The notes below the pieces were generated by a model. That model was given only the letters and a program-made list of their open reading frames with translations. It did no database searches and was not told the origin of the DNA. A stretch of 56,534 nt of DNA from an uncultured Bacillota bacterium (GTDB taxonomy: Bacteria > Bacillota_I > Bacilli_A > Erysipelotrichales > Coprobacillaceae), in the NCBI GenBank assembly GCA_949290865.1, contig CASETM010000103.1:1-56534 (forward strand), given 5' to 3'. Shown here in pieces: positions 42,750 to 52,160 of this stretch (its first letter is position 1; each line of letters begins with the position of its first letter). The position numbers were made by a program, and so were the translations under genes.

Positions 42750-45698
42750 TTATTTTTGATCCTGTGACAGATCAATGGCTTCTTCTAATTTCACACTGAC
42801 TAATTTTGTAACACCTTTTTGCTGCATGGTTGCACCATAAAGCAGATCGCATTCTTCCATCGTTCCTTCACGATGGGTCACAACGATAAACTGCGTCTGT
42901 TCACTGAATGAACGCAAATATTTTGCAAATCTTTCAACATTGGCCATATCCAAAGCAGCTTCAACTTCATCCAGGATACACATTGGTACGGGACGGACTC
43001 TCAAGATTGCAAACAAACAGGATATAGCAATCAGTGCTTTTTCACCACCAGAAAATAATGTGATATTCTGTACCGCTTTCCCTGGAGGCTGAACATCAAT
43101 ATCTATTCCTGTTTCTAGAATATTATCAGGATCACTGTATTTGATGTTAGCTTTTCCCCCACCAAATAAGGAACGGAAAACATTGTTGAATTCGATATTG
43201 ATTTTTTCAAAAGTCGATGAAAACTTTTCAATCATGATTTCATCCATTTCCTGAATAGCCTGAATGATCGTATCCTGAGCATGAATAAGATCCAGCCTTT
43301 GGGCATTCATGGTTTCATAACGTGCAGAGACTTCCTTGTATTCATCAATAGCTTCAATATTGACATGACCCAAAGCAGAAATCTGATTACGCAGTGTTGC
43401 CACTTCGAATTTTGCAGATTCAATATCAATTGTTTTTTGATAATGTTCACTGGCGTATTCATAAGTCATAGCATATTCTTCATTTAAACGGTTAAGGTAA
43501 TTATTGAGAATACCTTCTTTTTTAGTAGCTTGAATAGCAGTTTCATTTAATTTTGTTTGAATGTCTTTAAGATCTTTTCGTAAGGCTTTGAGTGATGTTT
43601 CCAGTTCATCATTTTCATTGACATAGGCCATTCTTAACTCTCTTTTTGCCTTGATCTGTTCAGTCAGTTCATCCCTTTTTTTAACGGCTTCATTCAGCCG
43701 CTGGATCAGCTGATTTTCAGTTGTTCTGTTTTTAAAATCTTCCAGTTCAATATGCTGATGAGAAAGAGATTCATATTCTCCTTTAGCTACGATCAGTTCT
43801 TCTTTTTTGTTCTGGACGACAACTTCCAGTTTGGCATGTGACATCTGTTTTTGCAGCAGATCATGAGATATTTCTTTAAGCTGGTTATCGAGCTGACTGA
43901 CTTTGTTTTTTGTTTCTAACAGTTCTTTTTCTTTAAGCTGTAATTCGATTTCCAGTTTGTCCAGTTCTCTTTTCTGTACGATCGTTGACTGCTGTCTGGT
44001 AGCACTTCCTCCTGTTAATGAACCACCGACATTGACAGTATTGCCATCTAAAGTGACAACTTTATATCTGGCAAATGTCGCTTTAGAAATAGCGGATGCA
44101 TGATCGATATTGTCTGCCAGAATAACATTACCTAACTGATTGGAAATAATAGTATCGATTTTCTTGCTGCTGAAAACAAAATTACTTAATATTCCCAGAT
44201 ATCCTGGCAATGTCGGCAGAAGCAGCATATGTTCATCTCTGACATGTCTTTCTGTCATTGATGTCATTGGCAAAAAGGTTGCCCTTCCGGCTTTATTGTC
44301 TTTTAAGAATTTGATGGCCTGTCGTGCCTGGTTGTCATCTTTGGTCACAATAAACTGTAAAGCACTGCCTAATGCTGTAGAAACAGCAAGATCATACTGG
44401 TCTTCATTGATGATCAGATCACCCAGAACACCGATGATACCAGGGTTATTTTTGGCATATTGCATAATGGCATTTACACCACTATAGTAGTGAGATTTAT
44501 TGCTGACATTATCTGTCAGTATTTCTTTTCGTGAACGCATCTTGCTGATATCATTTGTCAGGAAAGAAATATTCTGATTAAGATTTTCAATCTCTCTTTG
44601 CAGTTTGACTTGCTGCGATTTGATATCACTGGTTTCATTTTCATTTGTCTGGAGACGTTCGACTCTGTCATTATATTCTTCAACCAGATCAGCCAGGATA
44701 GCTTTTAAATTGGCTAAACGTTCTTTTATGTTATCATTATCTTTCGATTCCAAAGCATGTTTTCGCTTCTGATCGATCTCAATTTTCGATGTTTCAAGTT
44801 TAGATACTTCAGACATCGTTTCCATCAGCATTGTCTGAAGGTTATTGATTTCATTATCCAGAACAAACATTTTTTTCTTGATCTCATCATTTGTGTTTTC
44901 TTTCAGCAGAATTTCCGCATCGATCATTGTCTGGTTTTCATTGAGCTGTTTTAACTGTTGGCTCAACTGATCCAGTGAAGTTTTGGCTGATGATATTTCA
45001 TGAACGATGACATTGACTTCAATATCTGTCAGTTTTTCTTTCAGTTCTAAATATGTTTCTGCTTTTTCTTTCTGTTTTCTTAATGGTTCGATCTGTTTTT
45101 CCAGTTCAAAAACAATATCACCAATACGGTCTAGATTATCTTTTGTTCGTTCCAGCTTGCGAATTGCTTCTATTTTTCTTTTTTTATATTTGGCAACTCC
45201 TGCTGCCTCTTCAAAAATAGCGCGTCTTTCTTCAGGTTTATTATCAGCAAAGCGTGAGATATTTCCTTGAGAAATAATGGATAATGAATCTCTGCCTAAA
45301 CCAGTATCCAAAATCAGATCGGTAATATCTTTTAAACGGCACTGCTGATGATTCAGCAGATATTCTGCTTCATTACCCTGTCGGTACAGGCGACGGGTAA
45401 TTTCGACCTCGTTGTAATCATAGTTGATCATACGGTCCGTATTATCAAAAACAAGGGTCACTTCAGCCAGATTCTGTGCTTTACGGTCTTCAGAACCGGC
45501 AAAGATGACATCTGACATATTGCTTCCTCGCAATGATTTAACAGACTGCTCACCCAGTACCCAGCGAACAGCATCTGAAATATTCGATTTTCCACATCCG
45601 TTTGGTCCAACGATTCCGGTAATTCCTGGCTGGAATTCAATATTGACTTTATCAGCAAACGATTTAAATCCATGAAGTTCTATTCTTTTTAAATACAT
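42750..45698 (-). CDS. smc: Chromosome partition protein SMC (short arms)
   Basis: 982-aa condensin subunit. The head halves are complete: Walker A GPNGCGKSN and the Q-loop near the start; signature LFSGGEKALIAISCLFA and Walker B CILDEVEAALD at the end. A hinge domain (about 400-525; GVLGDLIINEDQYDLAV, GGSLTGGSA) is flanked by coiled coils (about 165-395 and 550-800). Typical SMC proteins are near 1180 aa; here each arm is shorter by about 100 residues, as also seen in Mollicutes. Usual partners ScpA/ScpB are not in the window. Confidence 0.97.
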   Translation of the reverse strand: MYLKRIELHGFKSFADKVNIEFQPGITGIVGPNGCGKSNISDAVRWVLGEQSVKSLRGSNMSDVIFAGSEDRKAQNLAEVTLVFDNTDRMINYDYNEVEITRRLYRQGNEAEYLLNHQQCRLKDITDLILDTGLGRDSLSIISQGNISRFADNKPEERRAIFEEAAGVAKYKKRKIEAIRKLERTKDNLDRIGDIVFELEKQIEPLRKQKEKAETYLELKEKLTDIEVNVIVHEISSAKTSLDQLSQQLKQLNENQTMIDAEILLKENTNDEIKKKMFVLDNEINNLQTMLMETMSEVSKLETSKIEIDQKRKHALESKDNDNIKERLANLKAILADLVEEYNDRVERLQTNENETSDIKSQQVKLQREIENLNQNISFLTNDISKMRSRKEILTDNVSNKSHYYSGVNAIMQYAKNNPGIIGVLGDLIINEDQYDLAVSTALGSALQFIVTKDDNQARQAIKFLKDNKAGRATFLPMTSMTERHVRDEHMLLLPTLPGYLGILSNFVFSSKKIDTIISNQLGNVILADNIDHASAISKATFARYKVVTLDGNTVNVGGSLTGGSATRQQSTIVQKRELDKLEIELQLKEKELLETKNKVSQLDNQLKEISHDLLQKQMSHAKLEVVVQNKKEELIVAKGEYESLSHQHIELEDFKNRTTENQLIQRLNEAVKKRDELTEQIKAKRELRMAYVNENDELETSLKALRKDLKDIQTKLNETAIQATKKEGILNNYLNRLNEEYAMTYEYASEHYQKTIDIESAKFEVATLRNQISALGHVNIEAIDEYKEVSARYETMNAQRLDLIHAQDTIIQAIQEMDEIMIEKFSSTFEKINIEFNNVFRSLFGGGKANIKYSDPDNILETGIDIDVQPPGKAVQNITLFSGGEKALIAISCLFAILRVRPVPMCILDEVEAALDMANVERFAKYLRSFSEQTQFIVVTHREGTMEECDLLYGATMQQKGVTKLVSVKLEEAIDLSQDQK

Positions 45699-45712
45699 AC
45701 TGTTCCCTTTCC

Positions 45713-47080
45713 TTATCTAAAGAAACCAAGTTTATTTTCCTCTAATGGCATTTTGACTTTGAATACAGTTCCTACATCAACCGTAGATTCTACCTCTATT
45801 TTACCATGATGCAAATCAACGATTGATTTAACAATTGCCAGTCCCAAGCCATTCCCTTCTATATTTCTTGCTTTATCTTCACGATAAAACCTTTCAAAAA
45901 TATGCGAAATAACTTCTTTGGACATTCCAATACCAGTGTCTTCAATATCGACTTCCACTTCTTTACCTGTTCGTTTCATCGTAATAGTAATAAGACCGCC
46001 ATCATTTGTATATTTGATCGCATTGGATATGATATTTGTCCAAACCTGTTCCATTCGCTGTTCATCAGCCAAAAGCGTGATATCTTTTTTAGGTGGCTGA
46101 AAAACAATTTCAATATCTTTATTGGCAGCTATAGATTCTTGCGTAGAGATAACTCTTTTCAGCTGTTCAACCAGAGAATAACTGGTCAGCTCTAATTCTA
46201 TTTCATCTCTGTCAAGCAGGGTTAATTGTAACATATTTTTTGCCAGTGAGGACAGTCTTTTACTGTTATATAAGATAATATTTGCATATTTTTCCCTTTG
46301 TTCTTTAGAAAGATCCTCTTCTTTCAGGATATTTGCGAAACCTTGGATCGATGTCAGAGGTGTCTGAAACTCATGAGAAATATCAGAAATAAACTTTTGT
46401 CGCGTTTCATCCTGTTTGGCAAGCTGTATGGCCATACGGTTGAATGACTGATTCAGTTTGGAAATTTCATCCTCTCCTAAAGTATCGACCCTGACGCTGT
46501 AATTGCCATTATACAGTTCTTTTGTAGCATTGGTCAGTCTGGCTATTGGTCTGACAATGATTTCTGCAACAACCAGGAATACAACACTGCCGATGAAGAA
46601 AACACAGCCTAAGATAAGAATGACAGAATTTGTAAAAATATTTTTCTGATCACTGGTATCCTTCTGAACGAGAATATAGTATTCCTGTCCATTGATCAGG
46701 CATTTTTCGCCATATGACAGAATATTGCCACTGCTATAGATCATCGTCCGGTCTGATGAACTTTCATATAATTTTTTGATTTCCTGTTCATCCAGACAGA
46801 AATCCTGACTGCCATAGCAGAATACTCTGCTGTCCTTTGAATAGTAGGAGATGGTCAGTTCTGAACTTAAAGCATAAAGATTGATTATTTCATCTTTGTT
46901 TTGTATACCTTCATTGCTTAAAACTTTAGAAACATAATCTCTTGTTGAAATCAGATCATCAACCACTGTTTCCTTGATCTGTTCATTATTGCTTTTCAAA
47001 GAAACGATCCCAGCAACAGAAAATGATGCTACGATCGTTACAAAAAAACCAAAAATCAGCTTTGAATAAATGGATTTCAT
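45713..47080 (-). CDS. Sensor histidine kinase (PhoR/BaeS-like)
   Basis: 455-aa membrane sensor. Two helices (about 8-28 and 150-172) flank an extracytoplasmic domain of about 120 residues, which contains a Cys pair (VFCYGSQDFC). A HAMP domain (about 172-225), HisKA with phosphoacceptor His236 in ISDISHEFQTPLTS, and an HATPase domain (NIISNAIKYTNDGG, DTGIGMS, GNGLGLAIVKS) follow. The signal is unknown. Its cognate regulator directly precedes it (1-base gap), and smc follows with no terminator between. Confidence 0.95.
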   Translation of the reverse strand: MKSIYSKLIFGFFVTIVASFSVAGIVSLKSNNEQIKETVVDDLISTRDYVSKVLSNEGIQNKDEIINLYALSSELTISYYSKDSRVFCYGSQDFCLDEQEIKKLYESSSDRTMIYSSGNILSYGEKCLINGQEYYILVQKDTSDQKNIFTNSVILILGCVFFIGSVVFLVVAEIIVRPIARLTNATKELYNGNYSVRVDTLGEDEISKLNQSFNRMAIQLAKQDETRQKFISDISHEFQTPLTSIQGFANILKEEDLSKEQREKYANIILYNSKRLSSLAKNMLQLTLLDRDEIELELTSYSLVEQLKRVISTQESIAANKDIEIVFQPPKKDITLLADEQRMEQVWTNIISNAIKYTNDGGLITITMKRTGKEVEVDIEDTGIGMSKEVISHIFERFYREDKARNIEGNGLGLAIVKSIVDLHHGKIEVESTVDVGTVFKVKMPLEENKLGFFR

Positions 47081-47752
47081 TTATTCCACCTCAACTTTAT
47101 AGCCAAGTCCTCTGACGGTCACAACGGAAAAACCAGGGAGATGACCGATATTTTCTCTAATGCGCTTGATATGTACGTCAACGGTTCGGTCAAAACCATC
47201 GTAGTCCATCCCCCATATTTTTTCAATCAGCTGTTCTCGTGAAAAAATCTGATTAGGATGTTTTGCCAGTTCAAACAGCAGTTCAAACTGTTTGAGCGGC
47301 AGATGAATTATTTCATCTTTATATCTGATTTCGTATTTTTCCCCATCCAGTTCAACGTCTTTTAGCATAATGATATTGGAAGCATTGATATCATAGCGTC
47401 TCATAACAGCTTTGACCCTTGCCATTAATTCATTAGGATCAAATGGCTTAACAACATAATCATCAACACCAGCTGAAAAGCCTCTCAGTTTATCTTTGCT
47501 TTCTCCTTTGGCAGTTAACATGATGCAAGGTACATCTTTGATTTCTTTGATATTTTCAACCAGTTCAAAACCATCCATTTTTGGCATCATGACATCAACG
47601 ATTGCCAGATCGATATATTCGCTTTCAAAGATTTCTAGTGCTTCTTCTCCATCTTTAGCTTCAATAACGTCGTAACTTTCTTTATTCATATAGAATTTGA
47701 TCAATTCTCTAATATCCTGTTCATCATCAACAATTAAAACTTTTGATTTCAT
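47081..47752 (-). CDS. OmpR/PhoB-family response regulator
   Basis: 223-aa regulator. The receiver has VLIVDDEQD, phosphoacceptor Asp53 in AIVDVMMPKMDG, the conserved Thr/Lys in LTAKGE and VVKPFDP. The C-terminal winged helix contains LPLKQFELLFELAKHPNQIFSREQL (in part) and TVDVHIKRIRENIG. Targets are unknown. The start at 47752 (MKSKVLIV) follows GAGGTGG. An extended -10 promoter drives this two-gene unit and perhaps smc-ftsY. Confidence 0.95.
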   Translation of the reverse strand: MKSKVLIVDDEQDIRELIKFYMNKESYDVIEAKDGEEALEIFESEYIDLAIVDVMMPKMDGFELVENIKEIKDVPCIMLTAKGESKDKLRGFSAGVDDYVVKPFDPNELMARVKAVMRRYDINASNIIMLKDVELDGEKYEIRYKDEIIHLPLKQFELLFELAKHPNQIFSREQLIEKIWGMDYDGFDRTVDVHIKRIRENIGHLPGFSVVTVRGLGYKVEVE

Positions 47753-47777
47753 TTGTTCCACCTCGATTCATTTTCCA

Positions 47778-47786
47778 ATTATATCA
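47778..47786 (-). promoter_or_regulatory. Extended -10 promoter of the two-component operon
   Basis: TG-A-TATAAT (TATAAT is the complement of 47778-47783) in the gap after the membrane protein's terminator. The -35 is poor, which may mean activator dependence. Confidence 0.55.
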
Positions 47787-47803
47787 TAATTCAATCAAAA
47801 AGA

Positions 47804-47833
47804 ATATAAAACCCTGTTGCGAATTGAACAGGG
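47804..47833 (-). terminator. Intrinsic terminator of the nrnA-membrane protein operon
   Basis: CCCTGTT/AACAGGG stem with an 8-nt loop, then a T-rich run. Confidence 0.8.
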
Positions 47834-47839
47834 ATAAAT

Positions 47840-49510
47840 CTATTTTTTATTGATTTTGTGACAGACAGCACTTTCATCGCCTGGAATATACTCAATTTCA
47901 ACTTTATCACCAGCTTTGAGCAAAGGTAACTGGTCGGATAAGGAAATATCTGCGATAAATACCGTATCATTGCCATCTATCTGGAAATAGTACAGACTGT
48001 TTCCTTCTTTTACAGCACTGCTGATCTGCGATATCGTTCCTTCTGTTTCTTCATATTTTGACTCACCGGTCGTCTTTCCGTTTTGAGCGAGGATTTCATA
48101 GTAGTTTTCTTCAGCTTCACTGACACTAGATCCTGTCGCAACGATCTGATAATTTTTTACTGAAACAAAAGCATACATCTTAACAAGATTAGAACTGTCT
48201 TTTAGTGACAGAAAATAAGATGGTTCACCATTGGCATTGACAAGAATAGGAAAAGTCGCTGTATATTTCAGATTCTGAACTTTTCCTTCCGCTGAAGACA
48301 TGGCTGAATGTTCTTCTGCACCAGAAATATTATAATATTTCCCTTCTTTGGTACGCAGATTGATCAAAGCAAAACCAACATTGCTGGCGTCTTTCGATAC
48401 TGAAGTCAGGCCAGTATATAAATAAACATCATCATTTAAAGCAATATAGTTATAACCGTCAGTTGGCTGCAGGACACCCTTTTGAGAAAAGATCGAATTC
48501 AGGAACCCATTTGTATATTTCCCGTAATTTTCCAGCTGTGTAATCACCAGATCAGATGGATACACACGGTCCACCCAGTTTGGAACCTCATCGATATCAT
48601 AGTACTTGTGATCACCACTGACAGCATCGACTAGAACAGCACCAATGATGTCTTTACCGCCAAAAAAGCCAATTTTATAATCATAGACAGGTGCGATCCA
48701 ATAAGGACTGCCATCATCATCAATTTCAAAAGCAACTTCATCAAACATTTTCGCAGGATAATTCAGTCTTAAATGGCGATAAATATTTCTGCCAAAATGT
48801 TCTGAAGTTGAATACTTCATTCCTTCTTTTAATTCGACAACTTCTGATTCCTGAGTAACCATATCAACCCTGATATAGGCTGGCAGACCTTCTTTTCTGT
48901 TGGTAAACCATTTGATCAGGTTACTGTATTCCAATGGTGTCACACGATAAGGAGAATCATTGTAATTGATTTGATCATAGGAATCATTAACTTCAAACTG
49001 CGAAACATAATCAACCATCTGACCCATTTTACGGTCACCCAGCTTAATAGCACTTTCACGATCGACAACTGGAATCGACTGATATGAAATTGTTTCATTG
49101 TCTTTATAGAAATCAGCTTCTTTATCAAGCGAAAGCTGCTGCTGATATTCCTTGGCATGAAAGACCGGCAGACTGTATATCGTTCCTAAACCAAGATAAA
49201 CGACAAGGAAAACAGCAAAAAAGCACAGGAACTTGTTGATCTTGTCAAAATTTCCTGATAACAGGTAATGTAAAGCGACAAAAATCATGATCAGAAAAAT
49301 GGTCTGCATGATAAAAGCATGTGAACGTAAATGTACGGGAGTCAAAAGTATATATTCACAAAGCATAAACAGAACCACGACAACAAGCAGTGGAACTGCA
49401 AAGGATTTAACTTTTGACTTTGGCTGAAAATCATTTTTATGAAAATGACTCTGCATATCAAAAAAATGACGTATTCTATCAAAAAGATCAATTAAAGATA
49501 TTCTATTCAT
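47840..49510 (-). CDS. Large membrane protein of unknown function with extracytoplasmic domain
   Basis: I do not recognise a named family. The 556-aa protein starts with a cytoplasmic stretch, then three membrane helices (about 37-57, 66-85 and 93-113), and about 440 residues that would lie outside the cell. That domain is beta-rich. It has repeated segments resembling peptidase-propeptide or PepSY-like layouts (YWIAPVYDYKIGFFGGKDIIGAVLVD in part, VSGDHKYYDIDEVPNWVDRV in part). The last 70 residues (EGTISQI ... YYFQIDG ... AGDKVEIEYI) look like a small OB-type barrel. It overlaps the nrnA stop by eight bases, so the two are translationally coupled. Confidence 0.8.
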   Translation of the reverse strand: MNRISLIDLFDRIRHFFDMQSHFHKNDFQPKSKVKSFAVPLLVVVVLFMLCEYILLTPVHLRSHAFIMQTIFLIMIFVALHYLLSGNFDKINKFLCFFAVFLVVYLGLGTIYSLPVFHAKEYQQQLSLDKEADFYKDNETISYQSIPVVDRESAIKLGDRKMGQMVDYVSQFEVNDSYDQINYNDSPYRVTPLEYSNLIKWFTNRKEGLPAYIRVDMVTQESEVVELKEGMKYSTSEHFGRNIYRHLRLNYPAKMFDEVAFEIDDDGSPYWIAPVYDYKIGFFGGKDIIGAVLVDAVSGDHKYYDIDEVPNWVDRVYPSDLVITQLENYGKYTNGFLNSIFSQKGVLQPTDGYNYIALNDDVYLYTGLTSVSKDASNVGFALINLRTKEGKYYNISGAEEHSAMSSAEGKVQNLKYTATFPILVNANGEPSYFLSLKDSSNLVKMYAFVSVKNYQIVATGSSVSEAEENYYEILAQNGKTTGESKYEETEGTISQISSAVKEGNSLYYFQIDGNDTVFIADISLSDQLPLLKAGDKVEIEYIPGDESAVCHKINKK

Positions 49511-50438
49511 GGATAATCTCCTTTAAATCATTTACCAGTAATGGCAGTTCATCAAGTGAAGACAAAGTTGCTCCAGCAGCATACATATGTCCGCCACCAT
49601 GATATTTGTTCGCCACCTTATTAACAGGATAATGACGGGAACGCAATGATACTCGCCAATTGCCATCTTTTGTATTTTCCGTGATAGCCATCCAGATGGC
49701 CAATTCTTTTGTCTGACCCAGCATCTGCACATAATTTGATCCCATTTCTCGAGATATATGCAGAAGCTGAAGATCTTCATCTTTTAAGATATAGTATCCT
49801 ATCTGTTCATCAACAGTAAAATGATTCAGAATAAATCTCTGGACATATAGATCTGTCAAGGAAGATAGATACATTCTTTCATAAAGATCCTGCAGATCGA
49901 TCTGCTGAGTGAGTAATAAAGAAGCAATTTCAAAAGTGCGTTTATCTGTACTGCTGTACATGAAGCGATTGGTATCTCCAACGATTCCCATGAAAAGTGC
50001 TTCCGCTCCTTTTTTATTGATAACCGTTCGACCGTTCTTTAAGAATTCACCTACAATCTGACTGCAAGAACTTGCTGAAGGATCCTCAAAATTTAAATGA
50101 CCATAACTGTCAACAACGATATGATGATCGATTTTGATCAGTTCCTGACATTGCTGGTAGCTTTTTCCATCGATTCGTTCCTGATTGGCAGTATCGAGAA
50201 CGATTCCTAAAACTGGTTCACGAAAATCGTTATCAAAAAACAGACCATCAAATTGATATTTCGAAACCAGATCAGATGAAAAATCTCCAGTCACATATAT
50301 ATTTTTATCTGGAAAAGTATTTTTAAGCAGATAATACATGCCAAACTGACTGCCAAAAGCATCAAAATCAGGATTGACATGGCGATATATAACGATTTGC
50401 TTATATTCACCTATTTTATTTAATATTTTTTCAATCAT
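49503..50438 (-). CDS. nrnA: DHH/DHHA1 phosphoesterase, NrnA type
   Basis: 311-aa bifunctional oligoribonuclease/pAp phosphatase-like protein. DHH motifs: RHVNPDFDAFGSQ, VLDTANQERIDG, and IKIDHHIV. The DHHA1 half ends with KYHGGGHMYAAGAT. NrnA degrades nano-RNA and 3'-phosphoadenosine 5'-phosphate; cyclic-di-AMP or pApA hydrolysis by soluble DHH proteins is an alternative. GAGGTGA sets the start. Confidence 0.92.
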   Translation of the reverse strand: MIEKILNKIGEYKQIVIYRHVNPDFDAFGSQFGMYYLLKNTFPDKNIYVTGDFSSDLVSKYQFDGLFFDNDFREPVLGIVLDTANQERIDGKSYQQCQELIKIDHHIVVDSYGHLNFEDPSASSCSQIVGEFLKNGRTVINKKGAEALFMGIVGDTNRFMYSSTDKRTFEIASLLLTQQIDLQDLYERMYLSSLTDLYVQRFILNHFTVDEQIGYYILKDEDLQLLHISREMGSNYVQMLGQTKELAIWMAITENTKDGNWRVSLRSRHYPVNKVANKYHGGGHMYAAGATLSSLDELPLLVNDLKEIIHE

Positions 50439-50469
50439 AAATTCACCTCGTCAATATCATATCATATTA

Positions 50470-50503
50470 AAAAAAAAAGAAAAGCCTTGTGAAAAAGGCT
50501 TTT
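50470..50503 (-). terminator. Intrinsic terminator of ackA
   Basis: AAAAGCCTT/AAGGCTTTT stem with a 5- to 6-nt loop and a long T-rich run (ten T in sequence). Confidence 0.85.
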
Positions 50504-51695
50504 ATAATCCTAGAATTCTGATCGTATCTCTAGCAATCATCACTTCTTCATTTGTAGGAACAACCATAACTTTGATTGGTGAATCAGGCGTTGAGATTTC
50601 TCTGACTTCTGATGATCTGATGTTATTCTTTTCTTCATCTAATTGGGCTTTTAATGCAGGAGCAATAGCCTTGATAATTAGATTTCTTAAATATGCAGCA
50701 TTTTCACCAACACCAGCAGTGAAAGCAATAACATCGATGCCACCAAGTTCTACAAAGTAGCTGCCGATATATTTGGCAACGATCGTTGCATATAACTCGC
50801 TTGTCAGGATGGCTCTTTCATCACCATTGTTGAAAGCAGCTTCAACATCACGGGAATCTGAAGAGATTCCTGAAATTCCTAGCATACCAGATTTTTTATT
50901 ATAGATTTCTAAAACTTCATCAACATTTTTATTAAGTTTATGACACAAATAAGGCATGACTGATGGATCAACATCACCTGTACGTGTTCCCATCATGACT
51001 CCAGCCAGAGGTGTAAATCCCATTGAAGTATCAATACATACCCCGTCTTTGACAGCTGACAAACTTGCCCCATTTCCCAAATGACATACAATGATGTTTG
51101 AATGTTCAGGATTGTTCAGATAACTGATGACAGTCTGTGAAACATATTTATGACTGGTTCCATGAGCACCATATTTACGTACTTTAAGATCTGTATAATA
51201 TTCATATGGTAAAGGATATAAGAATTTATCTTTTGCCAGTGTCTGATGGAATGCAGTATCAAAAGTGAAAACATGTTCAACTCCTGGAAGTGCAGCTTTA
51301 AAAGCACGATAACCAACTAAGTGTGCTGGATTATGTAAAGGTGCCAGTTCAACCAGTTCTTCAACCTTGCTGACAACATCTTCATCAACTTTAACAGAAT
51401 CATTGAAATATTCTCCACCATGAACGATACGATGTCCTACTGCATCAATTTCACTTAAATCTTTCACAACTTCATATTCAACAAGAGCACTTAATAGCAT
51501 TTCTACAGCAACCTGATGATTAGGAATTGGCTGCTGTTTTTTCTTTTTTTCGCCATTGACTTTGATTTCAAAATTACCTTGTTCTAAACCTATTCTTTCA
51601 ACTATACCAGATGTGATAACTTCTTCACTTGGCATATTGATTAGCTGGAACTTTAATGATGAGCTTCCAGCATTTACTGCCATAACTTTAACCAT
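50502..51695 (-). CDS. ackA: Acetate kinase
   Basis: 397-aa ASKHA-fold kinase converting acetyl phosphate and ADP to acetate and ATP, the energy-yielding step of acetate fermentation. Signatures: VNAGSSSLKFQL, GHRIVHGGEYF, FDTAFHQTL, CHLGNGASL, and FTAGVGENA. The start at 51695 follows GGGAGG. The partner pta is not adjacent, so phosphotransacetylase must be elsewhere. Confidence 0.97.
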   Translation of the reverse strand: MVKVMAVNAGSSSLKFQLINMPSEEVITSGIVERIGLEQGNFEIKVNGEKKKKQQPIPNHQVAVEMLLSALVEYEVVKDLSEIDAVGHRIVHGGEYFNDSVKVDEDVVSKVEELVELAPLHNPAHLVGYRAFKAALPGVEHVFTFDTAFHQTLAKDKFLYPLPYEYYTDLKVRKYGAHGTSHKYVSQTVISYLNNPEHSNIIVCHLGNGASLSAVKDGVCIDTSMGFTPLAGVMMGTRTGDVDPSVMPYLCHKLNKNVDEVLEIYNKKSGMLGISGISSDSRDVEAAFNNGDERAILTSELYATIVAKYIGSYFVELGGIDVIAFTAGVGENAAYLRNLIIKAIAPALKAQLDEEKNNIRSSEVREISTPDSPIKVMVVPTNEEVMIARDTIRILGL

Positions 51696-51725
51696 AATAT
51701 TTCCTCCCTTAAACGTCATGTTTAT

Positions 51726-51754
51726 ATTTTACATAATTCAAGGAAAATTGACAA
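51726..51754 (-). promoter_or_regulatory. Promoter of ackA
   Basis: TTGTCA (complement of 51749-51754), 17-nt spacer, TAAAAT (complement of 51726-51731). Confidence 0.7.
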
Positions 51755-51810
51755 TAAATTTTTAAGAAAAGAAAAGAATAGTGAAAAAGACATATTTTAT
51801 TAGATACATA

Positions 51811-51875
51811 ATAAAATCCCACTTTGATAGATAAGTGAAACATGGATAATTTCATTTGTCTATTTTTGTGGGATT
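51811..51875 (-). terminator. Long hairpin terminator of the SASP gene
   Basis: Outer 8-bp stem AATCCCAC/GTGGGATT (51815-51822 with 51868-51875), a 4x4 internal loop and an inner 14-bp stem (51827-51840 with 51850-51863, two G:T pairs) around a 9-nt loop; a T-rich tail follows. It is unusually long for a terminator, and could also stabilise the spore mRNA. Confidence 0.65.
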
Positions 51876-51889
51876 GTATTAACTGATCT

Positions 51890-52102
51890 TTATTTGTTAT
51901 TGTATGAAGAACGAGACATCTGTTCCTGTCCCATTTTGACTAATCTTTTTGTGATTTCTCCACCGACAGATCCATTGGCTCTAGCAGTTGTATCAGGACC
52001 TAAATTCACTCCAAATTCATTGGCGATTTCATATTTCATTTGATCGATTGCGTTTTGAGATCCAGGTACAACTAATCTATTGCTGTTGTTGTTTTGTGCC
52101 AT
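51890..52102 (-). CDS. Alpha/beta-type small acid-soluble spore protein
   Basis: 70-aa DNA-binding protein that coats the chromosome in dormant spores. It contains the family core: [20 protein letters not shown] (with the germination-protease site E-IA-NEFGV) and [19 protein letters not shown]. The start at 52102 (MAQNNNSN) is set by AGGAGG. A sigma-G-like promoter lies upstream. It is monocistronic. Confidence 0.95.
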   Translation of the reverse strand: MAQNNNSNRLVVPGSQNAIDQMKYEIANEFGVNLGPDTTARANGSVGGEITKRLVKMGQEQMSRSSYNNK

Positions 52103-52126
52103 GTGTTCGTCACCTCCTGACAACTA

Positions 52127-52156
52127 TATTTTGTGTCAGGATAAAGAATATATACA
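52127..52156 (-). promoter_or_regulatory. Candidate sigma-G promoter of the SASP gene
   Basis: TGTATA (complement of 52151-52156), 17-nt spacer, CAAAATA (complement of 52127-52133), close to the forespore consensus gGnATA-N17-18-CATnnTA. Confidence 0.55.
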
Positions 52157-52160
52157 TTTT

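Noticed and set aside
47840-49510. GdpP-type c-di-AMP phosphodiesterase
   Set aside because: The membrane protein has no GGDEF, PAS or DHH domain; the DHH domain is in the separate upstream gene.
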